From: an uncultured Clostridia bacterium
GTDB taxonomy: Bacteria > Bacillota > Clostridia > TANB77 > CAG-508
NCBI GenBank assembly: GCA_947627295.1
Contig: CANQVJ010000002.1
Coordinates: forward strand, 124,001-188,000
Direction: 5' to 3'
Length of the DNA stretch: 64,000 nt
Below the pieces are notes generated by a model. The model had not been told where the DNA came from and made no database searches. It saw only the letters and a program-made list of their open reading frames with translations. Below are positions 21,801 through 30,678 of this stretch, in pieces. Each line of letters opens with the position of its first letter. The first letter of the stretch is position 1. A program made the translations under genes and the position numbers.

Positions 21801-22171
21801 TTTCTCAACTCCTTTATATTTTTTATCCAAATATTGGTATATTCATCAGTGCATTTTAATTCAAATGTGTACTTATAGTCTCCATATCTTGCTTCCATAT
21901 TGAAATCTGAAATAGTTTCAAGTAAATCTTCTTGTCTTTGTGTTAATTTCATATTCATTTTTTTTGCTAAATATACTAGTTGATGTGTTCTAGGTGCATA
22001 AGGAGCGCTCTTATTTAGTTTAGCATAATATGCTTTTAATAGTTTTTCAATAAGCAATTGTCCAAAAAATAAACAATATGTATTTCTTCTTTTTTCTTTT
22101 AAATCTAACATAACGCCATAATCAGCATCAGAACTTTTAATCCAATAATTCATTAAATCAATATTGTTCAT
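21770..22171 (-). CDS. HEPN-domain protein (toxin partner of the nucleotidyltransferase)
   Basis: 133 residues, all-helical. It has APRTHQLVYL, the conserved R-T-H of HEPN proteins that pair with minimal nucleotidyltransferases, and FFGQLLIEKLLKAYYAKL, the usual second helix. Likely an RNase or the substrate-recognition partner. ATG at 22171 with AGGAAGGA 8 nt before. Two-gene operon with the overlapping MNT gene. Confidence 0.85.
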   Translation of the reverse strand: MNNIDLMNYWIKSSDADYGVMLDLKEKRRNTYCLFFGQLLIEKLLKAYYAKLNKSAPYAPRTHQLVYLAKKMNMKLTQRQEDLLETISDFNMEARYGDYKYTFELKCTDEYTNIWIKNIKELRKWLKELLTKK

Positions 22172-22259
22172 ATATTTCAATCCTTCCTATACTTATAATA
22201 CAATTATAGCATTTTTATTAAAATATTACTATATATTATTAATAAGTTTTTAATTTTAT

Positions 22260-22500
22260 TTATTCGCAGGGGCAGCCGGCAACAGTCTGGTTCTTCGCTA
22301 TCTACTGGGCAACAAGGGCAGCAGCTTCCTTCGTCTTCATCACAACTACAACATGGGCAACAGCAGCAGCAGTCGTTTTCGTCATCCATATGCTCACATG
22401 GACACTCGCAGCAGCACGAGCCGTCGCCTTCGGCATTAATTTTTTGTATTTCTATACTTTGTTGATTGTATTCTTCCAATAATGCTTCTAATCCTTCCAT
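22260..22500 (-). CDS. Cys-rich peptide, candidate RiPP precursor (one CGG +1 shift)
   Basis: 79 residues with the shift, 21 of them Cys. A leader-like helical N-terminus (GLEALLEEYNQQSIEIQK) is followed by clustered motifs ECPCE, CPCCSC, CCPCCP. The in-frame CGG (C at 22278) changes DCCRLPLR to DCCGCPCE followed by TAA, restoring the CPCE motif already seen earlier in the chain; the unshifted frame runs 19 residues into an unrelated hydrophobic tail. Third gene of an operon with a SPASM-domain protein and a DUF5685 protein. Cys-rich peptides next to SPASM proteins are known radical-SAM-modified peptides in clostridia; here the role is inferred. Metal binding is an alternative. Confidence 0.75.
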
Positions 22501-22504
22501 TTTT

Positions 22505-23047
22505 CTATTCCTTTCTTTTGAATATTAGGTTTATTACTGCTTTTTCTTTGTATTTTGGGAGTGTGCCTAAATCGACTTTATTTTCCATTATTTGGTTTAG
22601 CTCTTTTATTACTTTTTGCTGATTTTTTTTGTATTCCTCACAGTTTTTTTCAAAGACACAACCACCTTGGCATATTTCATATATTTCGCATTTTTGCTTG
22701 CATTTGTTCCTTTTTTCTATCATTTCTTTGAGGGCGTTTTCAAATTTTTCTTTGTTTGTTATATTTTCTATTGTTCCTAGTTTGCTTTCTTTTATGTGTT
22801 TTGGACAAAAGCTTATTTCTTGATTTTTACTGATATATAGGTTTTTTCCTAGGCATGAAGTGTGGTTACAATTTTGGGGTGTTTGATAAGATGCTAGTTT
22901 ATATAGCTCTTCTTCTTGATTTATTTCTACAGGGGCTTCTGGCACTATGTGTATGTTTATTGGCTTTTTTATTCCGAATTTTTCTGTTACTTTTTTTATT
23001 ATTTTTTTGTTTTTGGTTTTTCCCAAGTTTTCTATGTATATGTTCAT
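22505..23047 (-). CDS. Short SPASM-like iron-sulfur protein
   Basis: 180 residues. The Cys pattern CNHTSCLGKNLYISKNQEISFCP followed in turn by KLGTIENI and a distal C-x3-C-x5-C-x3-C-like set (CKQKCEIYEICQGGC) is that of a SPASM auxiliary-cluster domain. The N-terminal radical-SAM core with CX3CX2C is absent, so it may be a remnant or a stand-alone partner. ATG at 23047, 2 bp after the DUF5685 stop; 4 bp before the Cys-rich gene. Confidence 0.7.
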   Translation of the reverse strand: MNIYIENLGKTKNKKIIKKVTEKFGIKKPINIHIVPEAPVEINQEEELYKLASYQTPQNCNHTSCLGKNLYISKNQEISFCPKHIKESKLGTIENITNKEKFENALKEMIEKRNKCKQKCEIYEICQGGCVFEKNCEEYKKNQQKVIKELNQIMENKVDLGTLPKYKEKAVINLIFKRKE

Positions 23048-23049
23048 TT

Positions 23050-23859
23050 TTATTCTCTTTCTAATATTTTTATTGTTTTGTTTGGGACGGCCCCGTATAT
23101 TATGTGGTTTACTATTGGCGCTTTTATTTTGCCTTCCAATGGTTTTACTTTTTTATATAGTTTTTTATAGTGCTCGCCTAATTTTTTATAGCCTGTGTTT
23201 CTTAGGTTTTCTAGGCTTTTATATTGTTTTAATGGGTTGAATTTTTCTTGCTTGATATCTTCGTCTAAATCGTCTATTGCGTCTATTAAGTATATCCATT
23301 TTGAGATCATCCTTAGAGCCTCTACGTGGGTTGGTTCCGTCATTTTAAAGCTTTGCTTGCCGATTTCTACCATTATGTTTGAGAAGGTTGTTTCGATTTC
23401 CTCTAGGCTTTTGTTTTTCCTTTCTTGCTCATGTATTTTTTCGTTTCCTTCTTTTAGGATTTTGTACATTTGCGGCGACATTTGCTTTGCTTTTTTTATT
23501 TGCTTGCTGTATAGTTTCTTCATAAGCTTTGCTTTTGGGCTGTTTTCGTCGTAGATGTCGTCTTCAAGTTTTGTGGCAAATAAGAGGATGTTAAATGTGG
23601 CTATTTGCTTTGCGGTTTCTTGATTTAGCACTTCTTTTAGTTTTTTTGTTTTGCCAATGCAGGTTATTTTTTTTATTTGCTGTATGTAGTTTTCTTCTGC
23701 AAATAGTACGAAGAAAAATGTTGTATCATATGAGAGTAACATCCTTGCTTTTTCTCCGTAGTGCTGCTCTATGGCTTTACATAGGGTGCAATAGTATTTT
23801 TTGTAGTGCTTTTTTATCGCGCTGTTTGCTTGCTTTTGTAGTTTTATGTATCCATACAT
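23050..23859 (-). CDS. DUF5685-family protein
   Basis: 269 residues. N-terminal MYGYIKLQKQANSAI and YCTLCKAIEQHYGEKARML are characteristic of this clostridial family of unknown function; the rest is helical (LIDAIDDLDED, a polyprenyl-synthase-like acidic motif by eye). The start at 23859 is chosen because upstream codons in the same frame run through the tRNA-Ser gene. AAGGGAA ribosome site. First gene of the Cys-rich peptide operon. Confidence 0.8.
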   Translation of the reverse strand: MYGYIKLQKQANSAIKKHYKKYYCTLCKAIEQHYGEKARMLLSYDTTFFFVLFAEENYIQQIKKITCIGKTKKLKEVLNQETAKQIATFNILLFATKLEDDIYDENSPKAKLMKKLYSKQIKKAKQMSPQMYKILKEGNEKIHEQERKNKSLEEIETTFSNIMVEIGKQSFKMTEPTHVEALRMISKWIYLIDAIDDLDEDIKQEKFNPLKQYKSLENLRNTGYKKLGEHYKKLYKKVKPLEGKIKAPIVNHIIYGAVPNKTIKILERE

Positions 23860-23950
23860 TTTTGTTCCCTTCTTTTTTTGCGTGTTTTTATTATATGTGC
23901 GTTGGCACTTTTCTTGCGGATATTGGCAAGATTTATTTTTCTTTTTGTTT

Positions 23951-24042
23951 TGGCGGAGAGGATGGGATTCGAACCCATGATACATTTTGCAATGTATATC
24001 AATTTTCGAGACTGACGCCTTCGACCACTCGGCCACCTCTCC
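23951..24042 (-). tRNA. tRNA-Ser (anticodon CGA)
   Basis: Acceptor GGAGAGG/CCTCTCC, anticodon stem TCAGT/ATTGA with loop CTCGAAA, long variable arm, T-loop GGTTCGAATCC and encoded CCA. Confidence 0.95.
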
Positions 24043-24074
24043 TTTTACACAGTGATTTTATCACATTTCAAAAA

Positions 24075-24104
24075 ATTATACAATAACCATGCATGAATAT
24101 TCAA
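24075..24104 (-). promoter_or_regulatory. Promoter of tRNA-Ser(CGA)
   Basis: Minus strand TTGAAT (24099-24104), 18-bp spacer, TATAAT (24075-24080), about 33 nt upstream of the mature tRNA. Confidence 0.55.
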
Positions 24105-24151
24105 AAAACTATTGAAAAATTGGAATAAATGTGTTATACTTTTAATAGAAA

Positions 24152-24180
24152 TAAAAAAGAGCAAGGCTTTCGCCTTACTC
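24152..24180 (-). terminator. Terminator of the 48-residue gene
   Basis: Minus strand GTAAGGC-GAAA-GCCTTGC with a GNRA loop and T-run. Confidence 0.85.
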
Positions 24181-24186
24181 GTTAGA

Positions 24187-24333
24187 TTATTTGGTTTTGT
24201 TGACTTCAGTCTGTGCAGGGCTGATGTCAACTTCTTTTTTATGTATGCGAATAGCGTATCCAACGATACCACATATTCCAACTAAAACCGCTACACTAAG
24301 TACAACAAAACCTATTCCTAGGAAAGTCTCCAT
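24187..24333 (-). CDS. 48-residue single-helix membrane protein in an autonomous cassette
   Basis: METFLGIGFVVL begins a helix spanning about residues 4-27, followed by a basic HKK and a polar tail. Function unknown. The ATG at 24333 follows GGGAGG by 8 nt; upstream in-frame codons fall in the structured leader. It has its own consensus promoter 145 nt upstream, a long hairpin leader and a GNRA-loop terminator, the same design as the cassettes at 21 and 57 kb. Confidence 0.65.
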   Translation of the reverse strand: METFLGIGFVVLSVAVLVGICGIVGYAIRIHKKEVDISPAQTEVNKTK

Positions 24334-24386
24334 TAGAATAAACCTCCCTTCTTTTGTATTGCACATCAACAATCTTGTGAAAGTTA

Positions 24387-24445
24387 GATGCACGGATTAA
24401 TAGTTGAAATGCAAGATGTAGCAATCAACTACTAATCTGTGCATC
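24387..24445 (-). promoter_or_regulatory. Long hairpin in the 5' leader of the 48-residue gene
   Basis: Three consecutive stems GATGCAC/GTGCATC, GATTA/TAATC and TAGTTGA/TCAACTA, separated by single mismatches, with a 17-nt loop. Located between promoter and ribosome site, so it probably controls or protects the mRNA. No known riboswitch recognised. Confidence 0.6.
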
Positions 24446-24476
24446 CAACCTTGAAGGAAGTAAATAACCTTCTAAT

Positions 24477-24505
24477 ATTATACAGATTATTTTAAATTAT
24501 GTCAA
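24477..24505 (-). promoter_or_regulatory. Consensus promoter of the 48-residue gene
   Basis: Minus strand TTGACA (24500-24505), 17-bp spacer, TATAAT (24477-24482). Confidence 0.8.
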
Positions 24506-24568
24506 TAGATAAGTTAAAATAGTACAAAAAAAGCTGGGATGCGTTGATTGCATTCTAGCTTTTGGTTG

Positions 24569-24658
24569 TGGCGTAGGTGAGAGGGTTCGAACCTCCGCGC
24601 CGATTACTCGACCTAACGGTTTAGCAAACCGTCCCCTTCACCACTTGGGTACACCTAC
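24569..24658 (-). tRNA. tRNA-Ser (anticodon GCT)
   Basis: Acceptor GTAGGTG/CACCTAC, anticodon stem ACGGT/ACCGT with loop TTGCTAA, long variable arm, CCA encoded. Confidence 0.95.
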
Positions 24659-24709
24659 ATTTTCTTATTTAGTTTTAAAAAAAACTCATATTTTATGGGT
24701 TTTTCTTTT

Positions 24710-24800
<91 letters not shown>

Positions 24801-24888
24801 GTGTGCTTTTATCGACATTATTTATCTTAACATCTTTTGGCGGGTTTGTCAACATTTTTTTGTAAATTTCAAGAAAAAGGCGGTGATA

Positions 24889-24917
24889 TTGTTTTTTTGG
24901 TGGAGTTATGGTATAAT
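24889..24917 (+). promoter_or_regulatory. Promoter of the zeta-like gene
   Basis: TTGTTT (24889-24894), 17-bp spacer, TATAAT (24912-24917); AAGGAGA ribosome site follows at 24932-24938. Confidence 0.6.
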
Positions 24918-24947
24918 GGTTAGGAGTTTTTAAGGAGATTCTAAAAA

Positions 24948-25821
24948 ATGGACGATTTAAAATATGAACTAACAGATGAAGAAATTAAGGATATTGCAAA
25001 GAAAGAGTTTGAAAAATTAACTAAGGATATATCAAAACAAGAAAAAAAGTTCATTGTGGTTGGACGGTCAGTTTGGGGCTGGTAAATCTAAATTAGTTAA
25101 GAAAAAATTTTTAGATAATCTGGGGCAAGCTGTTGTTATAAATATTGATGTTTTGAGGAGAACTCATCCTTTTTATGACGAGATTTTTGAGAAATACGGG
25201 CAGGCTTCTTATTCGGTTTTACAAGGGTACTCTAGCAAATTGGTTGACGAGATTTTAAATCTTTCAAAGGCCAATTCGTATAGCGTGATTTTTGAAGTTG
25301 CTATGAATAATGATAAAGGGCTAATAGATTATTTGAATTCTTTTAAAGATGCTGGATATTCTAATGAAGTTAATGTTTTGGCTGCTTCTAAAGTAAAGAG
25401 TGATATGACTTTGTTTAATAGGTATTGCAGGCAAATGAAATCTGGAAAGCACCCTAGATTTGTTGACCCAAAATTTGCTTCTATTGAAAAGGTTAAAAAT
25501 ACTACAATGAAAATTTATAACGACCCTGAGCTCTATGATTCTATGGAAGTTTATCTTAATTTGAAAAAAGGTGTTAATTCTCTTGTTAGAATTTATTCTT
25601 CTGAGCTTAAAGGAAATGTAACTCCTGCTGATGCTATTGATTTTGGAGTTGCTCTTTCAAAAGATTTGCATGCTGATTTTTTTAAAAAGAAATTTAAGAA
25701 AAACTATTTGTATTTAATTGAAAATCATGAAGTTGAGATTTATAAAAAGCTTAGAGAAACAGCAAATAAATATTTTGAAAATCCAGCTCAATATGGAGAT
25801 GAAGACGATTTTACTAGATAA
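24948..25821 (+). CDS. Zeta-toxin-family P-loop kinase (one CGG +1 shift)
   Basis: 290 residues with the shift. Codon 40 is CGG (C at 25065): FIVVG-CGG becomes FIVVGGQFGAGKSKL, which builds the complete Walker A. Unshifted translation ends after five more codons (RSVWGW). NIDVLRR carries the conserved Asp and Arg of zeta-type UDP-GlcNAc kinases. The ATG at 24948 has an ideal AAGGAGA. No epsilon antitoxin is adjacent, so it may be a solitary chromosomal member with a housekeeping role. Own promoter and terminator. Confidence 0.85.
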
Positions 25822-25827
25822 ATTGAT

Positions 25828-25862
25828 AAAGTACCCTATTTGTTCTAAATAAGGTACTTTTC
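25828..25862. terminator. Bidirectional terminator
   Basis: AAAGTACC-c-TATTT / AAATA-a-GGTACTTTT between the converging zeta-like and DUF4446 genes. Confidence 0.85.
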
Positions 25863-25864
25863 TT

Positions 25865-26332
25865 TTAATTTTCTTTTTTGTTTCGTATTGCTTTTTTTAT
25901 TGCTTGATCTTCTTCTTCTGATATTTTATATAATGCTTTTCCTTCTTTTACTGGTTTTGCATATATATTTGACATTTCTCTTGAGTATATACCGTTTAGT
26001 ACTACCCCATTGTTCTCTCTATCTAATAGTGCTAGTGCAAAGCTTAGCTCACTTCCGGTGTCTTGGAAGGCGTTATATCTAACCATACCTGTTTTTTGTA
26101 TGCACCCTTTTAGGTTTTCGTCTAAGATGTCGCATGCCCTAACTAATTCTGAGTTTTGTCTTTCTATTCTTTCTACTCTGCTCATGTATTTTTTTAAGTC
26201 TTCTTCTATTGTTCCACTATTGCCTAATTTTGCTATGAATTCATTGTATTTTTTGTTTAGGGTTATTAGTTTGATTAATAGAATTATAACAACGATTGTT
26301 AGTACTGCCGTCAATATAATTAGTGTTTTAAT
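25865..26332 (-). CDS. DUF4446 family protein, probable AUU start
   Basis: 155 residues from the proposed start. N-terminal helix, coiled coil (about 30-75), then the conserved core MVRYNAFQDTGSELSFALAL and DRENNGVVLNGIYSRE of DUF4446, a Firmicute family usually beside parAB, as here. GGAGGGGAG lies 8 nt before ATT AAA ACA at 26332 and 26 nt before the first conventional start (TTG at 26314), so initiation at AUU is favoured. A TTG start would remove six hydrophobic residues. Confidence 0.82.
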   Translation of the reverse strand: MKTLIILTAVLTIVVIILLIKLITLNKKYNEFIAKLGNSGTIEEDLKKYMSRVERIERQNSELVRACDILDENLKGCIQKTGMVRYNAFQDTGSELSFALALLDRENNGVVLNGIYSREMSNIYAKPVKEGKALYKISEEEDQAIKKAIRNKKEN

Positions 26333-26344
26333 TTTTCTCCCCTC

Positions 26345-27193
26345 CTATCTGTTTACTATGTTTAGAATTCTTTCTAAGTCATCATTTGATGTGTATTCTA
26401 TGACTATTTTTCCTCTTCTCTTTCCTGGGTTTATTCTAACTTTTGAGCCGAAGAAACCTTGGAACGAATCTTCTATTTTTTTGTATAGTATTTGATTTTT
26501 TCTTGTTTGTTCTGTAGATATTTCTTTGCTTGCATTTACTCTTTTTACAACTTGTCTAACTGTTTCCCCTCTTTCTATAAGTTGCCTTGCTATTTCTAGT
26601 TGCCTTTCTGGGTCGTCTACAGTAAGTAAGACTTTGCAATGTGCTTCTGTAATTTTTCCTTCTTTTGCAAGCTCTAGGACTGCTGGAGATAAGTTTAATA
26701 TTCTTACTTGGTTTGCTAGAGTACTGTTTGGAATTCCTATTTTTTCAGCTAGCTTTCTTTGTGATAATCCATATGTATCCATTAGATTTTTTATTCCCAA
26801 TGCTTTTTCATATGGGTTTAAATCTTCTCTTTGTATGTTTTCTATTAATGCTATTTGAGAGTTTTTGGCTTCGTCGTCTTCTCTAAGGATTGCTGGTATT
26901 TTATCTAAACCTGCTACTTTGCAAGCTCTCCACCTTCTCTCCCCTGCTATTATTGAGTAATAATCTTCTTTTTTGGTTACAACTATTGGTTGTATTAAAC
27001 CATATTCTTTTATTGATGCTGCTAGCTCTTCTATTTTTTCTTGGTCAAATTGCTTTCTTGGTTGATTTCTGTTTGGCTCTATTTCTGATACTTTTAGATT
27101 TTTTAGTATGTCGTCTTCTTTTAATTGTTCTTCTACTGGTACTGGTCCAAATAATGCATCTAGACCTCTTCCTAATCCTGTTTTTCTTTGCAT
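26345..27193 (-). CDS. parB: Chromosome partitioning protein ParB (Spo0J)
   Basis: 282 residues. N-terminal ParA-contact segment GLGRGLDALFG, CTPase motifs (IAGERRWRACKVAG), central helix-turn-helix (GLSQRKLAEKIGIPNSTLAN) and C-terminal dimer domain. Binds parS sites near the origin. ATG at 27193 after GAAAGG. Overlapping style operon with parA (14-bp gap). No parS palindrome was spotted by eye in the window. Confidence 0.95.
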   Translation of the reverse strand: MQRKTGLGRGLDALFGPVPVEEQLKEDDILKNLKVSEIEPNRNQPRKQFDQEKIEELAASIKEYGLIQPIVVTKKEDYYSIIAGERRWRACKVAGLDKIPAILREDDEAKNSQIALIENIQREDLNPYEKALGIKNLMDTYGLSQRKLAEKIGIPNSTLANQVRILNLSPAVLELAKEGKITEAHCKVLLTVDDPERQLEIARQLIERGETVRQVVKRVNASKEISTEQTRKNQILYKKIEDSFQGFFGSKVRINPGKRRGKIVIEYTSNDDLERILNIVNR

Positions 27194-27207
27194 TTTATTC
27201 ACCCTTT

Positions 27208-27972
27208 CTATCCTTCATTATTTTTTAAAAATTCTCTAACAAACTTTACATAACTTTTTGCACCTTTTGACCTTGGGTCATATTCTGTGATTGGTAATCC
27301 ATAACTTGGAGCCTCGCTAAGCCTAACATTTCTAGGGATTACATTTTTATAAACTTTGTCTCCAAAATATCTTTTTACTTCTTTTACTACTTGGTTTGAT
27401 AGGTTTGTACGCATATCATACATTGTAAGTAGTGCGCCTTCGATTTGTAAATCTTTGTTTAGATGTTTTTTTACAAGTTCTACTGTGTTTATTAATTGAC
27501 CCAACCCTTCTAGCGCAAAGTATTCACACTGTATTGGAATTAATACGCTATCAGATGCTGTAAATGCGTTTAATGTAACTAGACCAAGCGAAGGAGGACA
27601 ATCAATTATTATGTAGTCGAAGTAATTTTTAACTTCGTCTAATTTTTCTTTTAGCCTTCTTTCCCTTGACATTACTGAAACTAACTCGACTTCAGCACCC
27701 GCCAAATCCATGTTTGAAGGACATACTATTAAGTTTTTTATTGGTGTTTGTTGAAATGTTTCTTCCATTGTAGTTTCGTCTATTAGTATGTTATATAGTG
27801 ATAAAAACACTTCTTTGCTTAGACCTAAGCCACTTGTAGCGTTTCCTTGTGGGTCTGCATCTATTAGTAATGTTTTTTTGTTTCTTTTTGCTAGGATTGT
27901 TGCTAGATTGACTGCTGTTGTAGTCTTTCCAACGCCACCCTTTTGATTAGCTACTGATATTACTTTGCTCAT
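27208..27972 (-). CDS. parA: Chromosome partitioning ATPase ParA (Soj)
   Basis: 254 residues. Deviant Walker A KGGVGKTTTAVNLA at about 10-24, IIDCPPSLG switch, SEAPSYGLPI near the end. Works with ParB in origin segregation and DnaA control. ATG at 27972 with AGGAGG. Confidence 0.96.
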   Translation of the reverse strand: MSKVISVANQKGGVGKTTTAVNLATILAKRNKKTLLIDADPQGNATSGLGLSKEVFLSLYNILIDETTMEETFQQTPIKNLIVCPSNMDLAGAEVELVSVMSRERRLKEKLDEVKNYFDYIIIDCPPSLGLVTLNAFTASDSVLIPIQCEYFALEGLGQLINTVELVKKHLNKDLQIEGALLTMYDMRTNLSNQVVKEVKRYFGDKVYKNVIPRNVRLSEAPSYGLPITEYDPRSKGAKSYVKFVREFLKNNEG

Positions 27973-28035
27973 TTATTTTCCTCCTTAGTTAAGTTTTACA
28001 TTTATTGGTTTCTTAAGTTTTTTTGTATCATATTA

Positions 28036-28064
28036 ATGATATATAAAACATATATTTTTGTCAA
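28036..28064 (-). promoter_or_regulatory. Promoter of parA-parB
   Basis: Minus strand TTGACA (28059-28064), 17-bp spacer, TATCAT (28036-28041). Confidence 0.6.
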
Positions 28065-28069
28065 TAAAA

Positions 28070-28102
28070 AAAGCAAAAAATTTTAAATTTTTTTGCTTTT
28101 GA
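28070..28102 (-). terminator. Terminator after rsmG
   Basis: AT-rich inverted repeat AGCAAAAAAATTT / AAATTTTTTGCT with a T-run on the minus strand, overlapping the rsmG stop. Confidence 0.6.
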
Positions 28103-28736
28103 TTTCTTTATTTTTTCTAGGATATTTATTTGGTGTTTTTTGCTTCTTTTCTATAATAATATTGGTTCTTGCTAAGTCTGACCCCTCTAAGGTAAAGCTA
28201 TCTATTTTAGTGATTTTACCGCCTAGAGTTTTTATTGTGGTTTTTGCTTCTTCAAGTTCTTCTTCTATGTTTGGACCTTTCATATAGATTGCCATACCCC
28301 CTACTTTTATAAGTGGCAATGTGTATTCTGCAAGTACTCTCATGTTTGCTACTGCCCTTGATACTACTACATCATATTGTTCTCTATATTCTGGTTCCTT
28401 TCCTATTTCTTCTGCTCTTGCGTGTATTGCTTTTATGTTTTTTAGCTCTAGCTTGTTTATTGCTTCTTCAAGGAAAAGGATTCTCTTATTTAGGCTATCT
28501 ACTAATGTTATTTCTAAGCTTGGTTCCATGATTTTTAATGGTATTCCTGGGAAGCCAGCTCCTGTACCTATGTCTATTAGCTTGCTTCCTGGCTTTATGT
28601 GTTTTAGGATTGTTAAACTATCTTTGAAATGTTTTAGTTTTATTTCTTTAGGCTCAGTGATTGCTGTTAAATTCATTTTTTTGTTCCATTCTATTAGTAG
28701 TTCCATGTATTTTTCAAATTGTTCTTCTTTGTTCAT
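28083..28736 (-). CDS. rsmG: 16S rRNA (guanine-N7) methyltransferase RsmG
   Basis: 217 residues. SAM-binding IDIGTGAGFPGIPLKI at about 68-83 and SRAVANM further on. Methylates G527 of 16S rRNA. Follows mnmG in the conserved origin order. ATG with AGGAG. Confidence 0.95.
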   Translation of the reverse strand: MNKEEQFEKYMELLIEWNKKMNLTAITEPKEIKLKHFKDSLTILKHIKPGSKLIDIGTGAGFPGIPLKIMEPSLEITLVDSLNKRILFLEEAINKLELKNIKAIHARAEEIGKEPEYREQYDVVVSRAVANMRVLAEYTLPLIKVGGMAIYMKGPNIEEELEEAKTTIKTLGGKITKIDSFTLEGSDLARTNIIIEKKQKTPNKYPRKNKEIKSKKI

Positions 28737-28760
28737 ATTTTTCTCCTTCTTTTGAGGCTT

Positions 28761-30623
28761 TTATTTTTTTAGTGTTATTAATAATACTGAGATGTCAGCT
28801 GGTGAAACCCCTGATATACGCGAAGCTTGCCCTATTGAGTGAGGTCTAAATTTGTTTAGTTTTTGCCTTGCTTCTAGGCTTAAACCACTTATTTTTTCAT
28901 AGTTTATTTCCTCAGGCAATATTTTTTTCTCTAAACTTTCAAACTTTTCTACTTGAGCTTCTTGCATTTTTATATATCCTTCGTATTTTATTTGTATTTC
29001 TACTTCTTTTTGTTCTTGATTAGTAAGGTCTGGTCTGTTTTCGTCGATTGGTTCTAAATCTTCATATTTTATTTCTGTTCTTTTTAGTAACTCTGACATT
29101 TTACTTCCTGTAGAAAGCCTTGATGTGCCTTTACTTTCAAGAATTTTGTTGACTTCTTCTGTTGGCTTTACTACTGTGCTTTTTAGCCTTTTTATTTCAT
29201 TTTCTATGTTCTCTTTTTTCTTTATAAATTTTGCATACCTTTCTTCAGAGATTAATCCTACTTTATAACCTATTGGTGTTAGTCTTAAATCTGCATTGTC
29301 TTGCCTTAAAAGTAGCCTGTATTCTGCTCTTGATGTCATCATCCTATATGGTTCATTTGTGCCTTTTGTAGCTATATCGTCAATTAATACACCTATGTAA
29401 CCTTGAGTTCTATCAAGGATTACAGGCTCTTTTCCTTTTATTTTTTGTGCTGCATTTATTCCTGCAATTAGACCTTGACCAGCTGCTTCCTCGTAACCTG
29501 ATGTTCCATTTATTTGTCCTGCTAAGAATAGTCCTGATATATTTTTGTATTCTAATGTTAATTTAAGGTTTTGAGGGTTGATGCAGTCGTATTCAATAGC
29601 ATAAGCAGGCCTTGTGAATTCAGCTTTTTCTAAACCTGGAATTGTATGATATAAGGCGATTTGCACTTCTTCTGGAAGCGACGAGCTCATCCCTTGAATA
29701 TACATTTCTTCAGTGTCTAAACCTACTGGCTCAACAAATGCCTGATGCCTTGGTTTATCTGCAAATCTTACGACTTTATCTTCTATTGAAGGACAGTATC
29801 TTGGGCCTGTGCCTGATATTTTACCTGAGTAAAGTGGCGATCTATCAAGGTTTTCCCTGATTACTTTGTGGGTTTCTTCTGTTGTGTATGTTAGATAGCA
29901 ATCCACTTGGTTGAAAGGTTTTAGCTCGTCTTCAAATGAAAATGCTTCTATGTTTTCATCGCCTTTTTGCTTCTCCATTTTACTAAAATCAATGCTTCTA
30001 CGATTAATTCTAGCAGGTGTTCCTGTTTTAAATCTAACTAGCTCTATTCCAAGTTTTTTTAGGCTTTCTGAAAGCTTGTTGGCTGCTGCAACTCCATCTG
30101 GACCACTTTCTTTAGAGTACTCCCCTATGTGGATTTTTCCTTTTAAATATGTGCCTGTTGCAAGGATTACGGCTTTTACATTGTAGATTGCGCCGACATC
30201 TGTTTCAATTGATTTTACTTTCCCATTTTCTACTTTTATATCAACTATTTCCCCCTGCTTTACCTCAAGGTTTTCTTGTTTTTCAAGTGTGTGCTTCATT
30301 TCCATATGGTACTTTTTTCTATCTGCTTGAGCTCTTAGTGAGTGGACCGCTGGACCCTTTGATGTGTTTAACATTTTTATTTGTATCATTGTTTTATCTA
30401 TGTTTTTTCCCATTTCACCACCTAGGGCATCTATTTCTCTAACAAGATGTCCTTTGGAACTTCCCCCTATGTGAGGGTTACATGGCATGTTTGCTATTGC
30501 TTCTAGACTTATTGAGAATATTAATGTTTTCATACCAAGCCTTGCTGCTGCAAGGGCTGCTTCACAACCTGCATGACCTGCACCAACAACTGCTACATCG
30601 TATTCTCCTGCAAAATAACTCAT
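28761..30623 (-). CDS. mnmG: tRNA uridine-5-carboxymethylaminomethyl modification enzyme MnmG (GidA)
   Basis: 620 residues, full length. FAD-binding [19 protein letters not shown] near the N-terminus, [20 protein letters not shown], and [10 protein letters not shown] in the middle. With MnmE it modifies U34 of tRNAs. ATG at 30623 after AAGGAG. Confidence 0.97.
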   Translation of the reverse strand: MSYFAGEYDVAVVGAGHAGCEAALAAARLGMKTLIFSISLEAIANMPCNPHIGGSSKGHLVREIDALGGEMGKNIDKTMIQIKMLNTSKGPAVHSLRAQADRKKYHMEMKHTLEKQENLEVKQGEIVDIKVENGKVKSIETDVGAIYNVKAVILATGTYLKGKIHIGEYSKESGPDGVAAANKLSESLKKLGIELVRFKTGTPARINRRSIDFSKMEKQKGDENIEAFSFEDELKPFNQVDCYLTYTTEETHKVIRENLDRSPLYSGKISGTGPRYCPSIEDKVVRFADKPRHQAFVEPVGLDTEEMYIQGMSSSLPEEVQIALYHTIPGLEKAEFTRPAYAIEYDCINPQNLKLTLEYKNISGLFLAGQINGTSGYEEAAGQGLIAGINAAQKIKGKEPVILDRTQGYIGVLIDDIATKGTNEPYRMMTSRAEYRLLLRQDNADLRLTPIGYKVGLISEERYAKFIKKKENIENEIKRLKSTVVKPTEEVNKILESKGTSRLSTGSKMSELLKRTEIKYEDLEPIDENRPDLTNQEQKEVEIQIKYEGYIKMQEAQVEKFESLEKKILPEEINYEKISGLSLEARQKLNKFRPHSIGQASRISGVSPADISVLLITLKK

Positions 30624-30678
30624 TTCTTTCTCCTTCCTTTGTTATTACTGCTTCTTTGTGGAATTATAGTTATGTAAA

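Noticed and set aside
23860..24036. N-terminal extension of the DUF5685 gene upstream of 23859
   Set aside because: It would translate through the tRNA-Ser gene; the ATG at 23859 has a ribosome site.
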